Positions 19,829 to 28,816 of a DNA stretch of 64,000 nucleotides are shown here, piece by piece. The stretch spans positions 1 through 64,000 of the forward strand of contig NZ_CP074380.1 in assembly GCF_022695595.1 (NCBI RefSeq), written 5' to 3'. Each line of letters opens with the position of its first letter. Position 1 is the first letter of the stretch. The translations under genes and the position numbers were made by a program. The notes under the pieces were generated by a model. The model saw only the letters and a program-made list of their open reading frames with translations, made no database searches and was not told the origin of the DNA. This stretch comes from Streptomyces sp. MST-110588 (GTDB lineage: Bacteria; Actinomycetota; Actinomycetes; Streptomycetales; Streptomycetaceae).

Positions 19829-20738
19829 GGCGCCCACTATCACCGAGGGCCACCAAGGCCAAAAAGCCGCCACGGTGTCAAGGAGCCGGCCCGCACGGAG
19901 GGACGGGAAGCGGGCCCCGCGCTCCTTCTCCGCCCCACCCGTCCCCGCCGGAGTCCCGGCCGGCCCGATCGGCTCGACAGGTGGCCGGGCGGCCAGACGG
20001 TCAGCGCTGCGAACGTTGCGCTGACGCGCTCAGTGACCAGGCCAGGACACTGCCGACAGCGGCCAGAAAACAAAACCGCCCCGCTCCGGCTCCGGCCTCG
20101 CCCGCTCCCCGGCGCACATCCCGTACGCCCCGACCTGATCGTTACTCAAAAACCCCACCGGCACGAGCCGGCCCTAGCCGGTTACGGAACAGGCCCGGAC
20201 GCATTTCACCGAACCCCAGCGGCGACGTGGACCACTGCACCAGGGCGTGGATCGAAAGTGCCCGGTGAAGATGGCGGAGAGGCGGCCGTGGTCGTGTCGA
20301 TGCCCGCCGGTGCGAGCACGACGGCAATGGCCTCATAGGAAACGGTGTCCTTCGCCGCTCCCACAAGGGCGCCGAGAACACCCGGTTCAACCTGCGGCAG
20401 GGGAGCCTCACTTCCGTCGGCGCCAGTACCGGCACAGCTCCGGACCGGACCCACCGCATTTCTCCGGCCTGGCCCTGCTCAAGCCCCCAAGACACCTTCG
20501 ACGGCGGATGACTGAGCAGCGAAAAGCACTGATGCCTCTGCCAGGCACCCCAGGCACCCACGACGGTGGGCGCCCAGCACAGGCATCAGCCGGCAGTGCG
20601 GGCCCGGTCTCCAGAGCGGTACTGAGACGCCCGATCAGGACACGTGCGGTCTCCTCACCCCGGTCACGGCCCCGGCCCCGGCCGCACCTGTGGCAATCGG
20701 CGCAAGGCAGCCCTTGAGCGCAGCCGCAGCACGCCGGA
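19829..20738. other. No supported gene
   Basis: Only low-complexity reading frames are present. A minus-strand frame at 20206-20454 (with residues LGALVGAAKDTVSYEAIAVV) looks mildly protein-like but has no recognised homology and no good ribosome site. It may be another decayed fragment. Confidence 0.35.
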
Positions 20739-21110
20739 TCACCCCACGGTCCGGCTCGGGCTGTAGACGTTGAGGACCTCCTCGCCGACAGCCGGGGCAT
20801 CTTCCAGGTCCTCGTCCAGCACACCAGGAGTCGGAAGCTGCCTCAACATGCCCGCTACAGACTGCGCGATGGCCTCGAAGCCCGGGGCGATCGGCTTGCT
20901 CTGGTCCTGGCCTGGTTCACGGAGGGGTTCCCCAGAGCATGCGGGAACCGCGGACGACGCCATGGATGACCGGGCCGTTGAAGACGTTCGTATCGCCGAA
21001 GGACACATCCGGATCGGCCTGCACCCTGGCGGTGACCGGGTAGATGTCCATCTCCCGCTGGATCACCCCCATCATCCGCCGGATGCCCTGCCTGGTGATC
21101 TTAAATCCAC
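20739..21110 (-). pseudogene. Uncharacterised protein, frameshifted
   Basis: Two overlapping frames join into one plausible protein. The first part has GIRRMMGVIQREMDIYP and DVSFGDTNVFNGPVIHGVVRG. After a frame change near 20925 it continues LREPGQDQSKPIAPGFEAIA and ends EEVLNVYSPSRTVG. No domain is recognised. An ATG at 21075 or 21072 could be the start, or the coding may extend further upstream towards the tandem repeats. The evidence is protein-like composition only. Confidence 0.4.
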
Positions 21111-21203
21111 CGCTCCTCGCCCGACGCCCCTGCCCGCCCCTCCCGTCCGGCATCTCACCAGGCACCAGGCACCAGGCCCTACACGAGCCCTCACCAGCCA
21201 ATG

Positions 21204-21306
21204 CCAAACAGACCGCCGCCAAACAGACCGCCGCCAAACAGACCGCCGCCAAACAGACCGCCGCCAAGCAGACCCGGCGCGGAGCAGACCCGGCGCGGAG
21301 CAGACC
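21204..21306. repeat. Tandem repeats: 15-bp and 16-bp units
   Basis: About 4.7 copies of GCCGCCAAACAGACC (one partial, three perfect, one with a single change) run to 21274. Two perfect copies of CGGCGCGGAGCAGACC follow at 21275-21306. Both units end in CAGACC, so they probably arose from each other. Read on the minus strand the first array would encode a repeated AVCLA, which I regard as coincidental. Confidence 0.85.
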
Positions 21307-21489
21307 GCTCTCACATGACCACAAGCACGCCTCTCAACACGTCATGTCACGCATTGACCCCACAGCACCACCACGGGTGCATGCCCACAGCTCTCCAGCA
21401 GGGAACCGGAGGAGAAACCATCCGCACCTCGGGGAACATGAGAGGAAACACGAACCGGAACACCCCGGAACGCATGCAGACCACCCTAG

Positions 21490-22080
21490 GCACAGCAGCC
21501 GTGGTCTGGGCCGTGACGACCTTCGTCTCGAAGCCGATCTCGTCGGCGATGCCGGCCCGGCGGCGCCTTTCGCGGTCGTCGGTCCAGGAGGCGGGCAGCT
21601 ACAGACGCCGGGCGATCGGTGTCCGCCCGCGGTCTGTGGCATAGGCGAGGAAGACGCCGACCTGGCAGTTCTCCGTGCGCCCGGCGGTGCCGGAGTAGTG
21701 CCGCTGCACCCCGGCCGACCGCGTCCCCTTCTTCAGGAAGCCCGGGCCGTCCACGGCCAGGACGGCGCCGAGGTCGCCGAGGTCTTCGATGACGTACTGG
21801 CGCACGGCATCGAGGACCTCATCGGCGTCCCCTCGGACCGGTTCAGCATCCGGTGGAGGCGGTCCGGGCCTGCGTGGCCGGCTTCCTCCGCCGGCGTCCG
21901 GCCGTTCTTCCGCTGCAGGGGTGCGATCCGGCCCCGCACATAGGCCGGCGCCGACCTTCGGGGCTCCGATCTGCTGAAACGGTGCACGAACCGCTCCTGC
22001 ACAGCATCCAGTTCATCCGCCCACAACCTGACACCAGCAAGGTCCCCGCCCATAACCCCACCCACGAACGACCCGGCCAT
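21490..22080 (-). pseudogene. IS701-family transposase remnant (3' truncated)
   Basis: The N-terminus is complete (MAGSFVGGVMGGDLAGVRLW, then [18 protein letters not shown]). After a frame change near 21815 the catalytic first block follows ([39 protein letters not shown]). It ends around residues equivalent to the segment after SWTDDRERR, so the C-terminal half with the remaining catalytic residues is lost. No terminal repeats were identified. Confidence 0.75.
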
Positions 22081-22106
22081 CAGTCACGGCAAGCACCGCT
22101 GCAGTA

Positions 22107-23088
22107 CTAGACGAATAGTTCCGATTGCGGGGTTCTCAGACGCAGGGAGGGTGTCCAACATCGGGTTGTGACGACCGATTTAGACACCCTCTTGACGGCA
22201 CTGTACGTGCATATCGATGACCGTTTGAAGACCCCGCGCTGGCGTGGGCGGCCGCCTCGGCTGACCGACGCCGAACTGGTCACCCTGGCCGTGGCCCAGG
22301 CCATCCTGGGCTTCCACTGCGAAGCCCGCTGGCTGCGCTTCGCCCACGCCCACCTGCACGGCCTGTTCCCCTACCTGCCCCAGCGCCCTGCCTACAACAA
22401 GCGCCTGCGGGCCGCTCTGCCCCTGGTCAAACGGGCCATCCGATTCCTGGCCATCGACACCGACCTGTGGCTCGACCCCCTGTGGATCGTGGACTCCACC
22501 CCCGTCGAGTGCGCCCGCTCCCGCGAGACCGTGCGCCGTTCCGACCTCGCCGGCTGGGCGAACTACGGCTACTGCCGCTCCCACTCCCGCTTCCACTGGG
22601 GCCTGAAACTCCACCTGGTATGCACCCCGGCCGGGCTGCCCGTCACCTGGGCCCTGGCCGACCCCAAGATCGACGAACGCCAGGTTCTGGCCGCGCTCAT
22701 CGACAACGAGCCACACCTCGCCAGCACCCGGCCCGGCCTGCTGATCCTGGCCGACAAGGGCTACATCGCCGCCGAACTCGACCACTTCCTCGCCGCCCGC
22801 GGTGTGAGCCTGCTGCGGCCCTCCTACCGCAACCGCGGCACCCCGCACCCGGCCGAACCTCTGCTCAAGACGGTCCGCCAGCTGATCGAGTCGGTCAACG
22901 ACACCCTCAAGGGCCAGCTCGACCTCGAACAGCACGGCGGCCGCACCATCGACGGCGTCGGCGTCCGGGTGGCCCAGCGAATCCTGGCGATGACCTGCGC
23001 CATCTGGCACAACCGCATCATCGGCGCACCCACCACCAGATCACTGATCGCCTACGACCACTGAGCCACATCGGAACTACTCGTCTAG
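22107..23088. mobile_element. IS982-family insertion sequence, apparently complete
   Basis: A 982-bp element bounded by inverted repeats: CTAGACGAATAGTTCCGATT at the left and, read inwards, CTAGACGAGTAGTTCCGATG at the right. It encodes one intact transposase. I see no matching target duplication in the flanks, so the insertion may be old or the flanks rearranged. Confidence 0.8.
22168..23064 (+). CDS. IS982-family transposase
   Basis: Intact 298-aa DDE transposase from GTG (VTTDLDTLLTALYVHIDDRL). The N-terminal region includes the conserved RLTDAELVTLAVAQAILGFH. The catalytic residues are visible as Asp in WIVDSTPVEC, Asp in LILADKGYIAAE and Glu in RQLIESVNDTLKGQLDLEQH. It ends in TRSLIAYDH, typical of the Streptomyces members. 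With intact ends the element may be active. Confidence 0.92.
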   Translation: MTTDLDTLLTALYVHIDDRLKTPRWRGRPPRLTDAELVTLAVAQAILGFHCEARWLRFAHAHLHGLFPYLPQRPAYNKRLRAALPLVKRAIRFLAIDTDLWLDPLWIVDSTPVECARSRETVRRSDLAGWANYGYCRSHSRFHWGLKLHLVCTPAGLPVTWALADPKIDERQVLAALIDNEPHLASTRPGLLILADKGYIAAELDHFLAARGVSLLRPSYRNRGTPHPAEPLLKTVRQLIESVNDTLKGQLDLEQHGGRTIDGVGVRVAQRILAMTCAIWHNRIIGAPTTRSLIAYDH

Positions 23089-23729
23089 GAGTTGAGGTAG
23101 GCCAGTACGGCCAGGACGCGCCGGTTGTCGTCTGCGGAGGCCGCCAGTCCCAGCTTGGTGAAGATGCTGTTGGTGTGTTTGCTGACGGCCTTCTCGGACA
23201 CGAACAGCTTGGCGGCGACCGCCGCGTTGGAGCGTCCTTCGGCCATCAGGGCGAGCACCTCGCGTTCCCGTTCGGTGAGGGACTGCACCGGGCTGGCCGC
23301 CTTCTGTCTGACCATGAGTTCCGACACCACCTTGGGGTCCATGACCGTACCGCCGTCCGCGACCTGGCGCAGCATGCCGACGAAGCGGCGCACGTCGAAG
23401 ACGCGGTCCTTGAGGAGATAGCCGACGCCGCCGTTCTGGTCGGACAGCAGCTCGCGGGCGTACATCTGCTCCACGTGCTGGGACAGGACCAGGACGGGCA
23501 GCCCGGGGACCTGTTGGCGGGCCTGGATCGCGGCCTGCAGGCCCTCGTCGGTGAAGGTCGGGGGCAGGCGCACGTCGACGACGGCCACGTCCGGGCGGTG
23601 GGTGAGCAGGGCGCGCAGCATCGCGGGCCCGTTGTCCACCGCTTCGACCACGTCGAATTTGTGTGCGGTCAGCAGTTGTGCCAGGCCCTCCCGCAGCAGG
23701 GCCAGGTCTTCGGCGATCACCACGCGCAC
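23085..23729 (-). CDS. NarL/LuxR-type response regulator
   Basis: Intact 214-aa regulator. The receiver domain has the acidic pocket IAEDLAL, phospho-acceptor Asp in VAVVDVRLPP and Lys in YLLKDRV. The C-terminal LuxR helix-turn-helix is LTEREREVLALMAEGRSNAA followed by LFVSEKAVSKHTNSIFTKLG. The GTG start overlaps the histidine kinase stop by 13 nt, so the pair is translationally coupled. It probably controls the divergent ABC transporter. Its TAG stop codon lies in the CTAG tip of the IS982 element, so the native last residues may differ. Confidence 0.9.
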   Translation of the reverse strand: MRVVIAEDLALLREGLAQLLTAHKFDVVEAVDNGPAMLRALLTHRPDVAVVDVRLPPTFTDEGLQAAIQARQQVPGLPVLVLSQHVEQMYARELLSDQNGGVGYLLKDRVFDVRRFVGMLRQVADGGTVMDPKVVSELMVRQKAASPVQSLTEREREVLALMAEGRSNAAVAAKLFVSEKAVSKHTNSIFTKLGLAASADDNRRVLAVLAYLNS

Positions 23730-25141
23730 GGCAGCTCCATCCTCACCACGGTCGGTCCCCCCTGCGGACTGTGGACCTCCAGTACTCCGTCGAAGGCGGC
23801 GAGCCGGCGTTGCAGCCCGCGCAGGCCGCTGCCGCCTTCGGGGTCGGCGCCGCCGCGGCCGTCGTCGGTGACGCAGGCTTGCAGCACGCCGTCCGCGTAC
23901 CACAGGCGCACCCCCACGCGGGACGCGCCGCTGTGCTTGGTCACGTTGGCGAGCGTCTCGGCGATCACGAAGTAGGCGGCCGACTCGACCGGTGGCTGCG
24001 GGCGAAAGGGCAGGTCGATGGCCAGCTCGACGGGGAGCGGCAGGCCGACCGCCAGCGCCCGGACCGCGCCGTGGAGTCCGCGTTCGGCCAGGACGGGCGG
24101 ATGGATGCCGCGGACCAGCTCGCGCAGTTCGGTGAGTGCCTGGCTGCTGGAGTCCATGGCGTCGGCGAGGAGGGTGCGCACCATCTCGGGGTCCTCCTCC
24201 AGCAGGGTGTCGGCGAGGCCGAGCTTCATGCCCAGGGACACCAGGCGGGCCTGGGCGCCGTCGTGCAGGTCCCGCTCGATGCGGCGGAGTTCGGCCGCCT
24301 GGGACTGCACGGTCTGCAAGCGGGTCTCGGTCAGCCGCTCGACGCGCAGGGTGAGGCGGGCGCTGCGGGTGGGAGCCAGCAGCAGCCGGCTGAAGCGGCC
24401 GTGCGTCCGCACCAGCGGCCCGGCGCTCAGCAGCCCGAGGGCCACCAGTGCCGCTCCCTGGGGCATGGCGAGGCAGGCGTCGGTCTGGTCGGCGATGGGC
24501 CAGATCACCCCGAAGCCCCAGTGCGGTCCCATGTCTTCCCAGAGGACGGGGGTCACGAGCAGGCCGTTGAGGCCGTAGGCGACGAGGGAGGCGGGCAGCA
24601 GACCAAGGATGAGGCCGAGGGGCCCGTCGAGGAACAGCCACAGTACGTCGCGCCAGGTGGCCGGGTCGGACAGCAGACGACGGCACTGCCGCAAGGACGC
24701 GGAGACGTCGTGGGGTGCCGCTTCCACAAGATGGCGGTAGGGGGTCTCGATGAGGGTGCCGGTCCACTCGCCGGCCGTCCGCCGGTGGTAGCCGGCCAGC
24801 GCGCGGACCGCGGCCACAACGACCGGCAGGATCAGGACGCCCACGCCGACGGCCAGGGCGAGCAGGGTCAGGACGGTGACGGTGAACAGGGCGACGCTGC
24901 CGATCTGGGAGAGCACCGCGACCACCAGGCCGCGCGCGCACCAGCGCAGCCGCCCGGCCCCGCCGCCGCCCGCCGCCGGGCCGGCCACGCGACCCCGTGC
25001 GGTCACCACCGGTCCACCGCCGCCCGCCGCCGGACCGCTCCGGTCCTCCCCGCGCCGCCCGCCGGCCTTGGGGTCCACGCCTCGCACACCTGGTTCCGCC
25101 CTCCCCGGACCCGGGGCACTTCGCCCCGCGCGCCTCATCAT
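23717..25141 (-). CDS. Membrane histidine kinase (NarL-partner type)
   Basis: 474-aa sensor kinase. Predicted membrane segments occur around VVVAVLSQIGSVALFTVTVL, VLILPVVVAAVRAL, LGLILGLLPASLVAYGL and ALVALGLLSAGPL. The phospho-acceptor His is in IERDLHDGAQARLVSLGMKL (HisKA_3), and the ATPase domain is seen in IAETLANVTKHSG and DDGRGG...GLRGLQRRL. I start at ATG 25141. Reading frames further upstream are low complexity. It is transcribed away from the ABC transporter genes, a common arrangement for sensor/transporter resistance modules. Confidence 0.88.
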   Translation of the reverse strand: MMRRAGRSAPGPGRAEPGVRGVDPKAGGRRGEDRSGPAAGGGGPVVTARGRVAGPAAGGGGAGRLRWCARGLVVAVLSQIGSVALFTVTVLTLLALAVGVGVLILPVVVAAVRALAGYHRRTAGEWTGTLIETPYRHLVEAAPHDVSASLRQCRRLLSDPATWRDVLWLFLDGPLGLILGLLPASLVAYGLNGLLVTPVLWEDMGPHWGFGVIWPIADQTDACLAMPQGAALVALGLLSAGPLVRTHGRFSRLLLAPTRSARLTLRVERLTETRLQTVQSQAAELRRIERDLHDGAQARLVSLGMKLGLADTLLEEDPEMVRTLLADAMDSSSQALTELRELVRGIHPPVLAERGLHGAVRALAVGLPLPVELAIDLPFRPQPPVESAAYFVIAETLANVTKHSGASRVGVRLWYADGVLQACVTDDGRGGADPEGGSGLRGLQRRLAAFDGVLEVHSPQGGPTVVRMELPCAW

Positions 25142-25240
25142 CGCAGTACACGCAGGCGGTACGACCGGCCGGTCCGCCCGCCCGCGTCCACCAGCATCGC
25201 CGCCGCACGGGCCGGGCGCAGTGGAGGAGGGCCCTGGGGA

Positions 25241-25260
25241 GGGTGGAGTTTTCTCCACCC
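25241..25260. promoter_or_regulatory. Perfect inverted repeat, candidate operator
   Basis: GGGTGGAG-TTTT-CTCCACCC is an 8-bp perfect inverted repeat with a 4-nt spacer, about 96 bp upstream of the ABC transporter start and 100 bp from the kinase start. Its place between the divergent units makes it a candidate site for the response regulator. A hairpin role is also possible. Confidence 0.4.
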
Positions 25261-25355
25261 CCTGTGTGGGCGCAGGCCCCTGGGCCGGCGAGCGGCTCCT
25301 CCATAGCGTCGGCGGTGTGATCGCGTCTTCCACGCGACAGGTACAGGAGCTTTGA

Positions 25356-26156
25356 ATGGACACCAACGCAGTGGCCGACGCAGTCCGGCTCAACGCGGTT
25401 CGCAAGGTCTACCGCGAGGGCGCCCACGCGGTGACCGCACTGGACGGCGTGAGCCTGTCCTTCCGGCGCGGCAGCTTCACCGCCGTGATGGGACCCTCCG
25501 GTTCGGGCAAGAGCACCTTGTTGCACTGCGCGGCGGGGCTGGACCGGCCCACCTCGGGCACGGTCCTGCTGGACGGTGAGGACCTCGGCGGGTACGACGA
25601 GACGGCGCTGACGAAGATGCGGCGCGAGCGGATCGGCTTCGTCTTCCAGTCCTTCAACCTGCTGCCGGCTCTGACGGTGATGCAGAACATCACGCTGCCG
25701 TTGAAGCTCGCCGGCCAAAAGCCGGACCGGGCGCAGATCCAGGAGGTGATCCGCCGGGTGGGTCTGGACTCCCGGACGGGGCACCGTCCCGCCGAGCTGT
25801 CCGGCGGCCAGCAGCAGCGGGTGGCGATCGCGCGTGCCCTGGTCACCGGCCCCGCCGTGGTGTTCGCCGACGAGCCGACCGGCGCGCTGGACACCCGTAC
25901 CGCCCGCGAGGTGCTGCGGCTGATGCGCGAGTCCGTACAGGCCCTGGGGCAGACCATCGTGATGGTCACCCACGATCCGGTGGCGGCCTCCTACGCGGAC
26001 CGGGTGGTCTTCCTCGCCGACGGCCGGTTCGTGGGCGAGGTGGGCAACCCGACCGCCGAGATGGTCGCCGAGCGGATGACGCGCCTGGGTGCCTGGGCGG
26101 ACGAGGGGGGCGCGGATGACCCGCGGGCCCGCACCGCGACGGGGGGCGGATACTGA
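25356..26156 (+). CDS. ABC transporter ATP-binding protein (MacB/LolD-like)
   Basis: Intact 266-aa ATPase. Walker A is GPSGSGKST, the Q-loop lies in [20 protein letters not shown], the signature is [15 protein letters not shown], Walker B is [12 protein letters not shown] and the H-loop is VMVTHD. It starts at ATG with AGGAG 6 nt upstream. Its stop overlaps the next start (TGATG), so it is coupled to the permease. In this family the pair acts as a mechanotransmission pump or exporter, often for antimicrobial peptides or lipids. The substrate here is unknown. Confidence 0.93.
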   Translation: MDTNAVADAVRLNAVRKVYREGAHAVTALDGVSLSFRRGSFTAVMGPSGSGKSTLLHCAAGLDRPTSGTVLLDGEDLGGYDETALTKMRRERIGFVFQSFNLLPALTVMQNITLPLKLAGQKPDRAQIQEVIRRVGLDSRTGHRPAELSGGQQQRVAIARALVTGPAVVFADEPTGALDTRTAREVLRLMRESVQALGQTIVMVTHDPVAASYADRVVFLADGRFVGEVGNPTAEMVAERMTRLGAWADEGGADDPRARTATGGGY

Positions 26157-28705
26157 TGCTCTCCCTGGCCCTGAGCACCCTGCGCCACCGCAAGGGTGGT
26201 TTCGCCGCCACGTTCGTGGCCATGTTCTTCGGCGCGGCCCTGATCATGGCCTGTGGCGGGCTGATGGAGAGCGGCGTGGACAACGCGGTGCCCTCCCAGC
26301 GGTTCGCCGCGGCCCCGGTGGTGGTGGCCGGCGACCAGTCCTACGCGTCCTCGTGCCTGGCCGAGCGGGTCCGGCTGGACTCCGGCGCGGTCCGCCGGGT
26401 CGCCGCCGTGCCGGGCGTCCGCGAGGCGGTCCCCGAGGTGTCCTTCCCCGTCGCCGTCGTGCGCGAGGGCCGCCCGGTGACCGCCCTGCCCGACAGCGTC
26501 GCCCGTGCCGACCACCGTCCGCTGGGCCACGGCTGGGAGTCGGCGCGCCTGGCGCCCTACCGCCTCACCCACGGAACCGCGCCGACCGCCGCGCGGGAGG
26601 TGGTCCTGGACGCCGACCTGGCCAAGGCGGCCGGTGCCGTGGTCGGTGACAAGGTCCTCGTCACGGTCCAGGGCCGCCCGCGGGAGTTCCGGCTCACCGG
26701 TGTGGTCCGGCAGGCCGGCGGCCGGGACGCTTTCCAGCCCGCCGTGTTCTTCACCGACGCACAGGCCCGCACGCTCAGCGGTCACCCGCGGGCGGTGGAC
26801 GCCATCGGCGTCCGGCCGGCATCCGGCACCGACGCGGAGGCGCTCGGCCACCGCATCGAGCGGGAACTGGGCGGCAAGGCCGTGGCGCTGACCGGTGACG
26901 AGCGAGGCCTGGCCGAGTTCCCCCAGGCCGCCGCGAGCCGCCGCAACCTGCTGATGCTGGCCTCCATCTTCGGGGGCTGGGCGGTCCTGGTGGCCATGTT
27001 CGGGGCGGCGTCCACGCTGGGCCTGACGACCCGCCAGCGCCTGGGCGAGATGGCTTTGATGAAGGCGATCGGCACCACCCCGAAACAACTGCGCCGCATG
27101 ATCCTGGGCGAGACGCTGGCCGTCTGCCTGGTGGCGTCCGTGCTCGGCTGCCTGCCCGGCGCGCTGTTCAGCCGGCTCCTGTTCGACAAGCTCATCTCGG
27201 CCGGAATCGTCTCCGCAGCCGTGGAGTTCAGGCTCGGCGCACTGCCGGGCGCCGTGGCGGTAGCCGCCTCGCTGCTGGCCGGCGTGGGCGCCGCGTACCT
27301 CACCGCCCGCCGGATCGCCACCACCCGGGCCACCGAGGCGCCGGCACAAAGCGCGAGGGACAAGCGCCGGCCGGCCCGGGCCCGCATCATCTGGTCCGCC
27401 CTCTTCCTGCTCGGCGGTCTCGCACTGGCCGCGACGACCATGACGATGCCGGTGGACGACACCACGGCCGGCATCGCAGCCCCCGCCTGCATCCTGTGGG
27501 CGATCGCCCTGGCCCTCCTGGCCCCCGGCTGCGCCACAGCAGTCGTGGCCGTCCTCAAGGTGCCACTCCGTGCGGTATCGGGGCTGCCGGGCAGGCTCGC
27601 GATCCTCAACTCCCGGATGCACGCGCAGCCGATGGCCGCCACGGTCACCCCCATCGTCCTGCTGACCGGCATCGCCACCGGCACGCTGTACATGCAGCAG
27701 ATCGAGGACGCCTCCCACCGCGCCGCGCGGACCGGTGTCCTGCGGGCGGACCACGTCCTGACCTCACACACCGGCGGCCTCGCCCCCGGCACGCTGGAGA
27801 GGGTCCGCAAGGTTGCGGGCGTCACCGCGGCCTCGGCGTACGTGACGAGCACCGGCTTCGTGCAGGAACCCGGGGACCCGCAGCAGACCGCCGAGGGATG
27901 GCCGCTCCAGGGCGTCAGCGATGACCGCAACCTCTCGGTACGCGCCGCCACCGGTTCGCTGGCCGCCCTGCGCGGCAACAGCGTGGCCCTGCCCGTGGCG
28001 CACGCCGCATCACTGCGGCGCGCGGTCGGGGACACGGTCACCCTGCGGCTGGGTGACGGCGCCCCGGTGAAGGTCACCGTGGTCGCCACCTACCGGCCGC
28101 AGGGCCTGACGACCTCGCTGCTGCTGCCCGCCGCACTGCTGGCGGCCCACACCACGGACGGGACACCCACGCAGATCGTGGTGCAGCGGGCCCCGGGGGC
28201 CGACCCGGGCACGGTCACCGCGGCACTGCGCGCGGCGGTCGAGGACCAGCCGGGGGCCCAGGTGTCCGGCAGCGGCGCGCTCAGCGCCGACCGCACCGCC
28301 GGCCAGCAGCAGCTCGCCACCATCAACTACCTGGTGGTCGGCATGATCACCGGATACACCGTGATCTCGGTGGTCAACACCCTGGTCTCGGCCACCGGGC
28401 GAAGGCGCCGGGAGTTCGGCCTCCAGCGGCTCACCGGCTTCACCCGGCGCCAGGTCATGACCATGATGGCGGTCGAAAGCGGGCTGACCGCGGTGACCGG
28501 GATCCTCCTCGGGTCGGTCGCCGCCACGATCACCGTCTTCCCGTACAGCCTCGCCAAGCTGGACCGTGTCCTGCCCTGCGTACCGGTGTGGATCTACTGG
28601 GCGGTCGTGGCCGGAGCGGCGACCGTCACCCTCGCGGCGACACTCCTGCCGGCCTGGCGGGCCACCCGGTTCCGCCCGGCACAGGCAGCCACCTCCGCCA
28701 CCTGA
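26156..28705 (+). CDS. FtsX-like ABC transporter permease
   Basis: Intact 849-aa permease. An N-terminal membrane segment (FAATFVAMFFGAALIMACGG) is followed by a large extracytoplasmic domain, then FtsX segments near LLMLASIFGGWAVLVAMFGA with the cytoplasmic TRQRLGEMALMKAIGTTPKQ loop. A second duplicated half ends with VISVVNTLVSATGRRRREFG. The long form with two FtsX domains is typical of actinobacterial partners of MacB-like ATPases. A hairpin terminator follows 9 nt after the stop. Confidence 0.92.
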   Translation: MLSLALSTLRHRKGGFAATFVAMFFGAALIMACGGLMESGVDNAVPSQRFAAAPVVVAGDQSYASSCLAERVRLDSGAVRRVAAVPGVREAVPEVSFPVAVVREGRPVTALPDSVARADHRPLGHGWESARLAPYRLTHGTAPTAAREVVLDADLAKAAGAVVGDKVLVTVQGRPREFRLTGVVRQAGGRDAFQPAVFFTDAQARTLSGHPRAVDAIGVRPASGTDAEALGHRIERELGGKAVALTGDERGLAEFPQAAASRRNLLMLASIFGGWAVLVAMFGAASTLGLTTRQRLGEMALMKAIGTTPKQLRRMILGETLAVCLVASVLGCLPGALFSRLLFDKLISAGIVSAAVEFRLGALPGAVAVAASLLAGVGAAYLTARRIATTRATEAPAQSARDKRRPARARIIWSALFLLGGLALAATTMTMPVDDTTAGIAAPACILWAIALALLAPGCATAVVAVLKVPLRAVSGLPGRLAILNSRMHAQPMAATVTPIVLLTGIATGTLYMQQIEDASHRAARTGVLRADHVLTSHTGGLAPGTLERVRKVAGVTAASAYVTSTGFVQEPGDPQQTAEGWPLQGVSDDRNLSVRAATGSLAALRGNSVALPVAHAASLRRAVGDTVTLRLGDGAPVKVTVVATYRPQGLTTSLLLPAALLAAHTTDGTPTQIVVQRAPGADPGTVTAALRAAVEDQPGAQVSGSGALSADRTAGQQQLATINYLVVGMITGYTVISVVNTLVSATGRRRREFGLQRLTGFTRRQVMTMMAVESGLTAVTGILLGSVAATITVFPYSLAKLDRVLPCVPVWIYWAVVAGAATVTLAATLLPAWRATRFRPAQAATSAT

Positions 28706-28713
28706 AAAACGGC

Positions 28714-28752
28714 GCCGCGGCCGGCACACGCCCCCCACCACCCGGCCGCGGC
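28714..28752. terminator. GC-rich hairpin terminator after the ABC operon
   Basis: GCCGCGGCCGG pairs with CCGGCCGCGGC (11-bp stem, 17-nt loop), just downstream of the permease stop. Confidence 0.7.
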
Positions 28753-28765
28753 CCGCACAACGCCC

Positions 28766-28816
28766 TCAGACGCTGATGGACCACACCCCTCTGAGACGCT
28801 GATGGACCACACCCCT
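28766..28816. repeat. Tandem 25-bp duplication
   Basis: Two copies of a unit containing GACGCTGATGGACCACACCC lie side by side. It is followed by low-complexity C-rich DNA, and no gene is associated. Confidence 0.75.

Noticed and set aside
18050..20338. A 762-codon plus-strand open frame opposite the monooxygenase
   Set aside because: It is Arg/Gly/Pro-rich, has no family motif and lies antisense to a well-supported gene. Such frames are usual in very high-GC DNA.
21204..21306. CRISPR-like repeat array
   Set aside because: The units are contiguous 15-16 bp tandem repeats without spacers, and no cas genes are present.
22101..23094. Target-site duplication around the IS982-family element
   Set aside because: The flanks (GCAGTA and GAGTTG) do not match at any length of 3 to 9 bp.
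23085..25973. A single 962-codon minus-strand frame joining the response regulator with upstream sequence
   Set aside because: The upstream part is the shadow of the kinase and ABC genes. Only the last 214 codons (from 23729) are a real protein.
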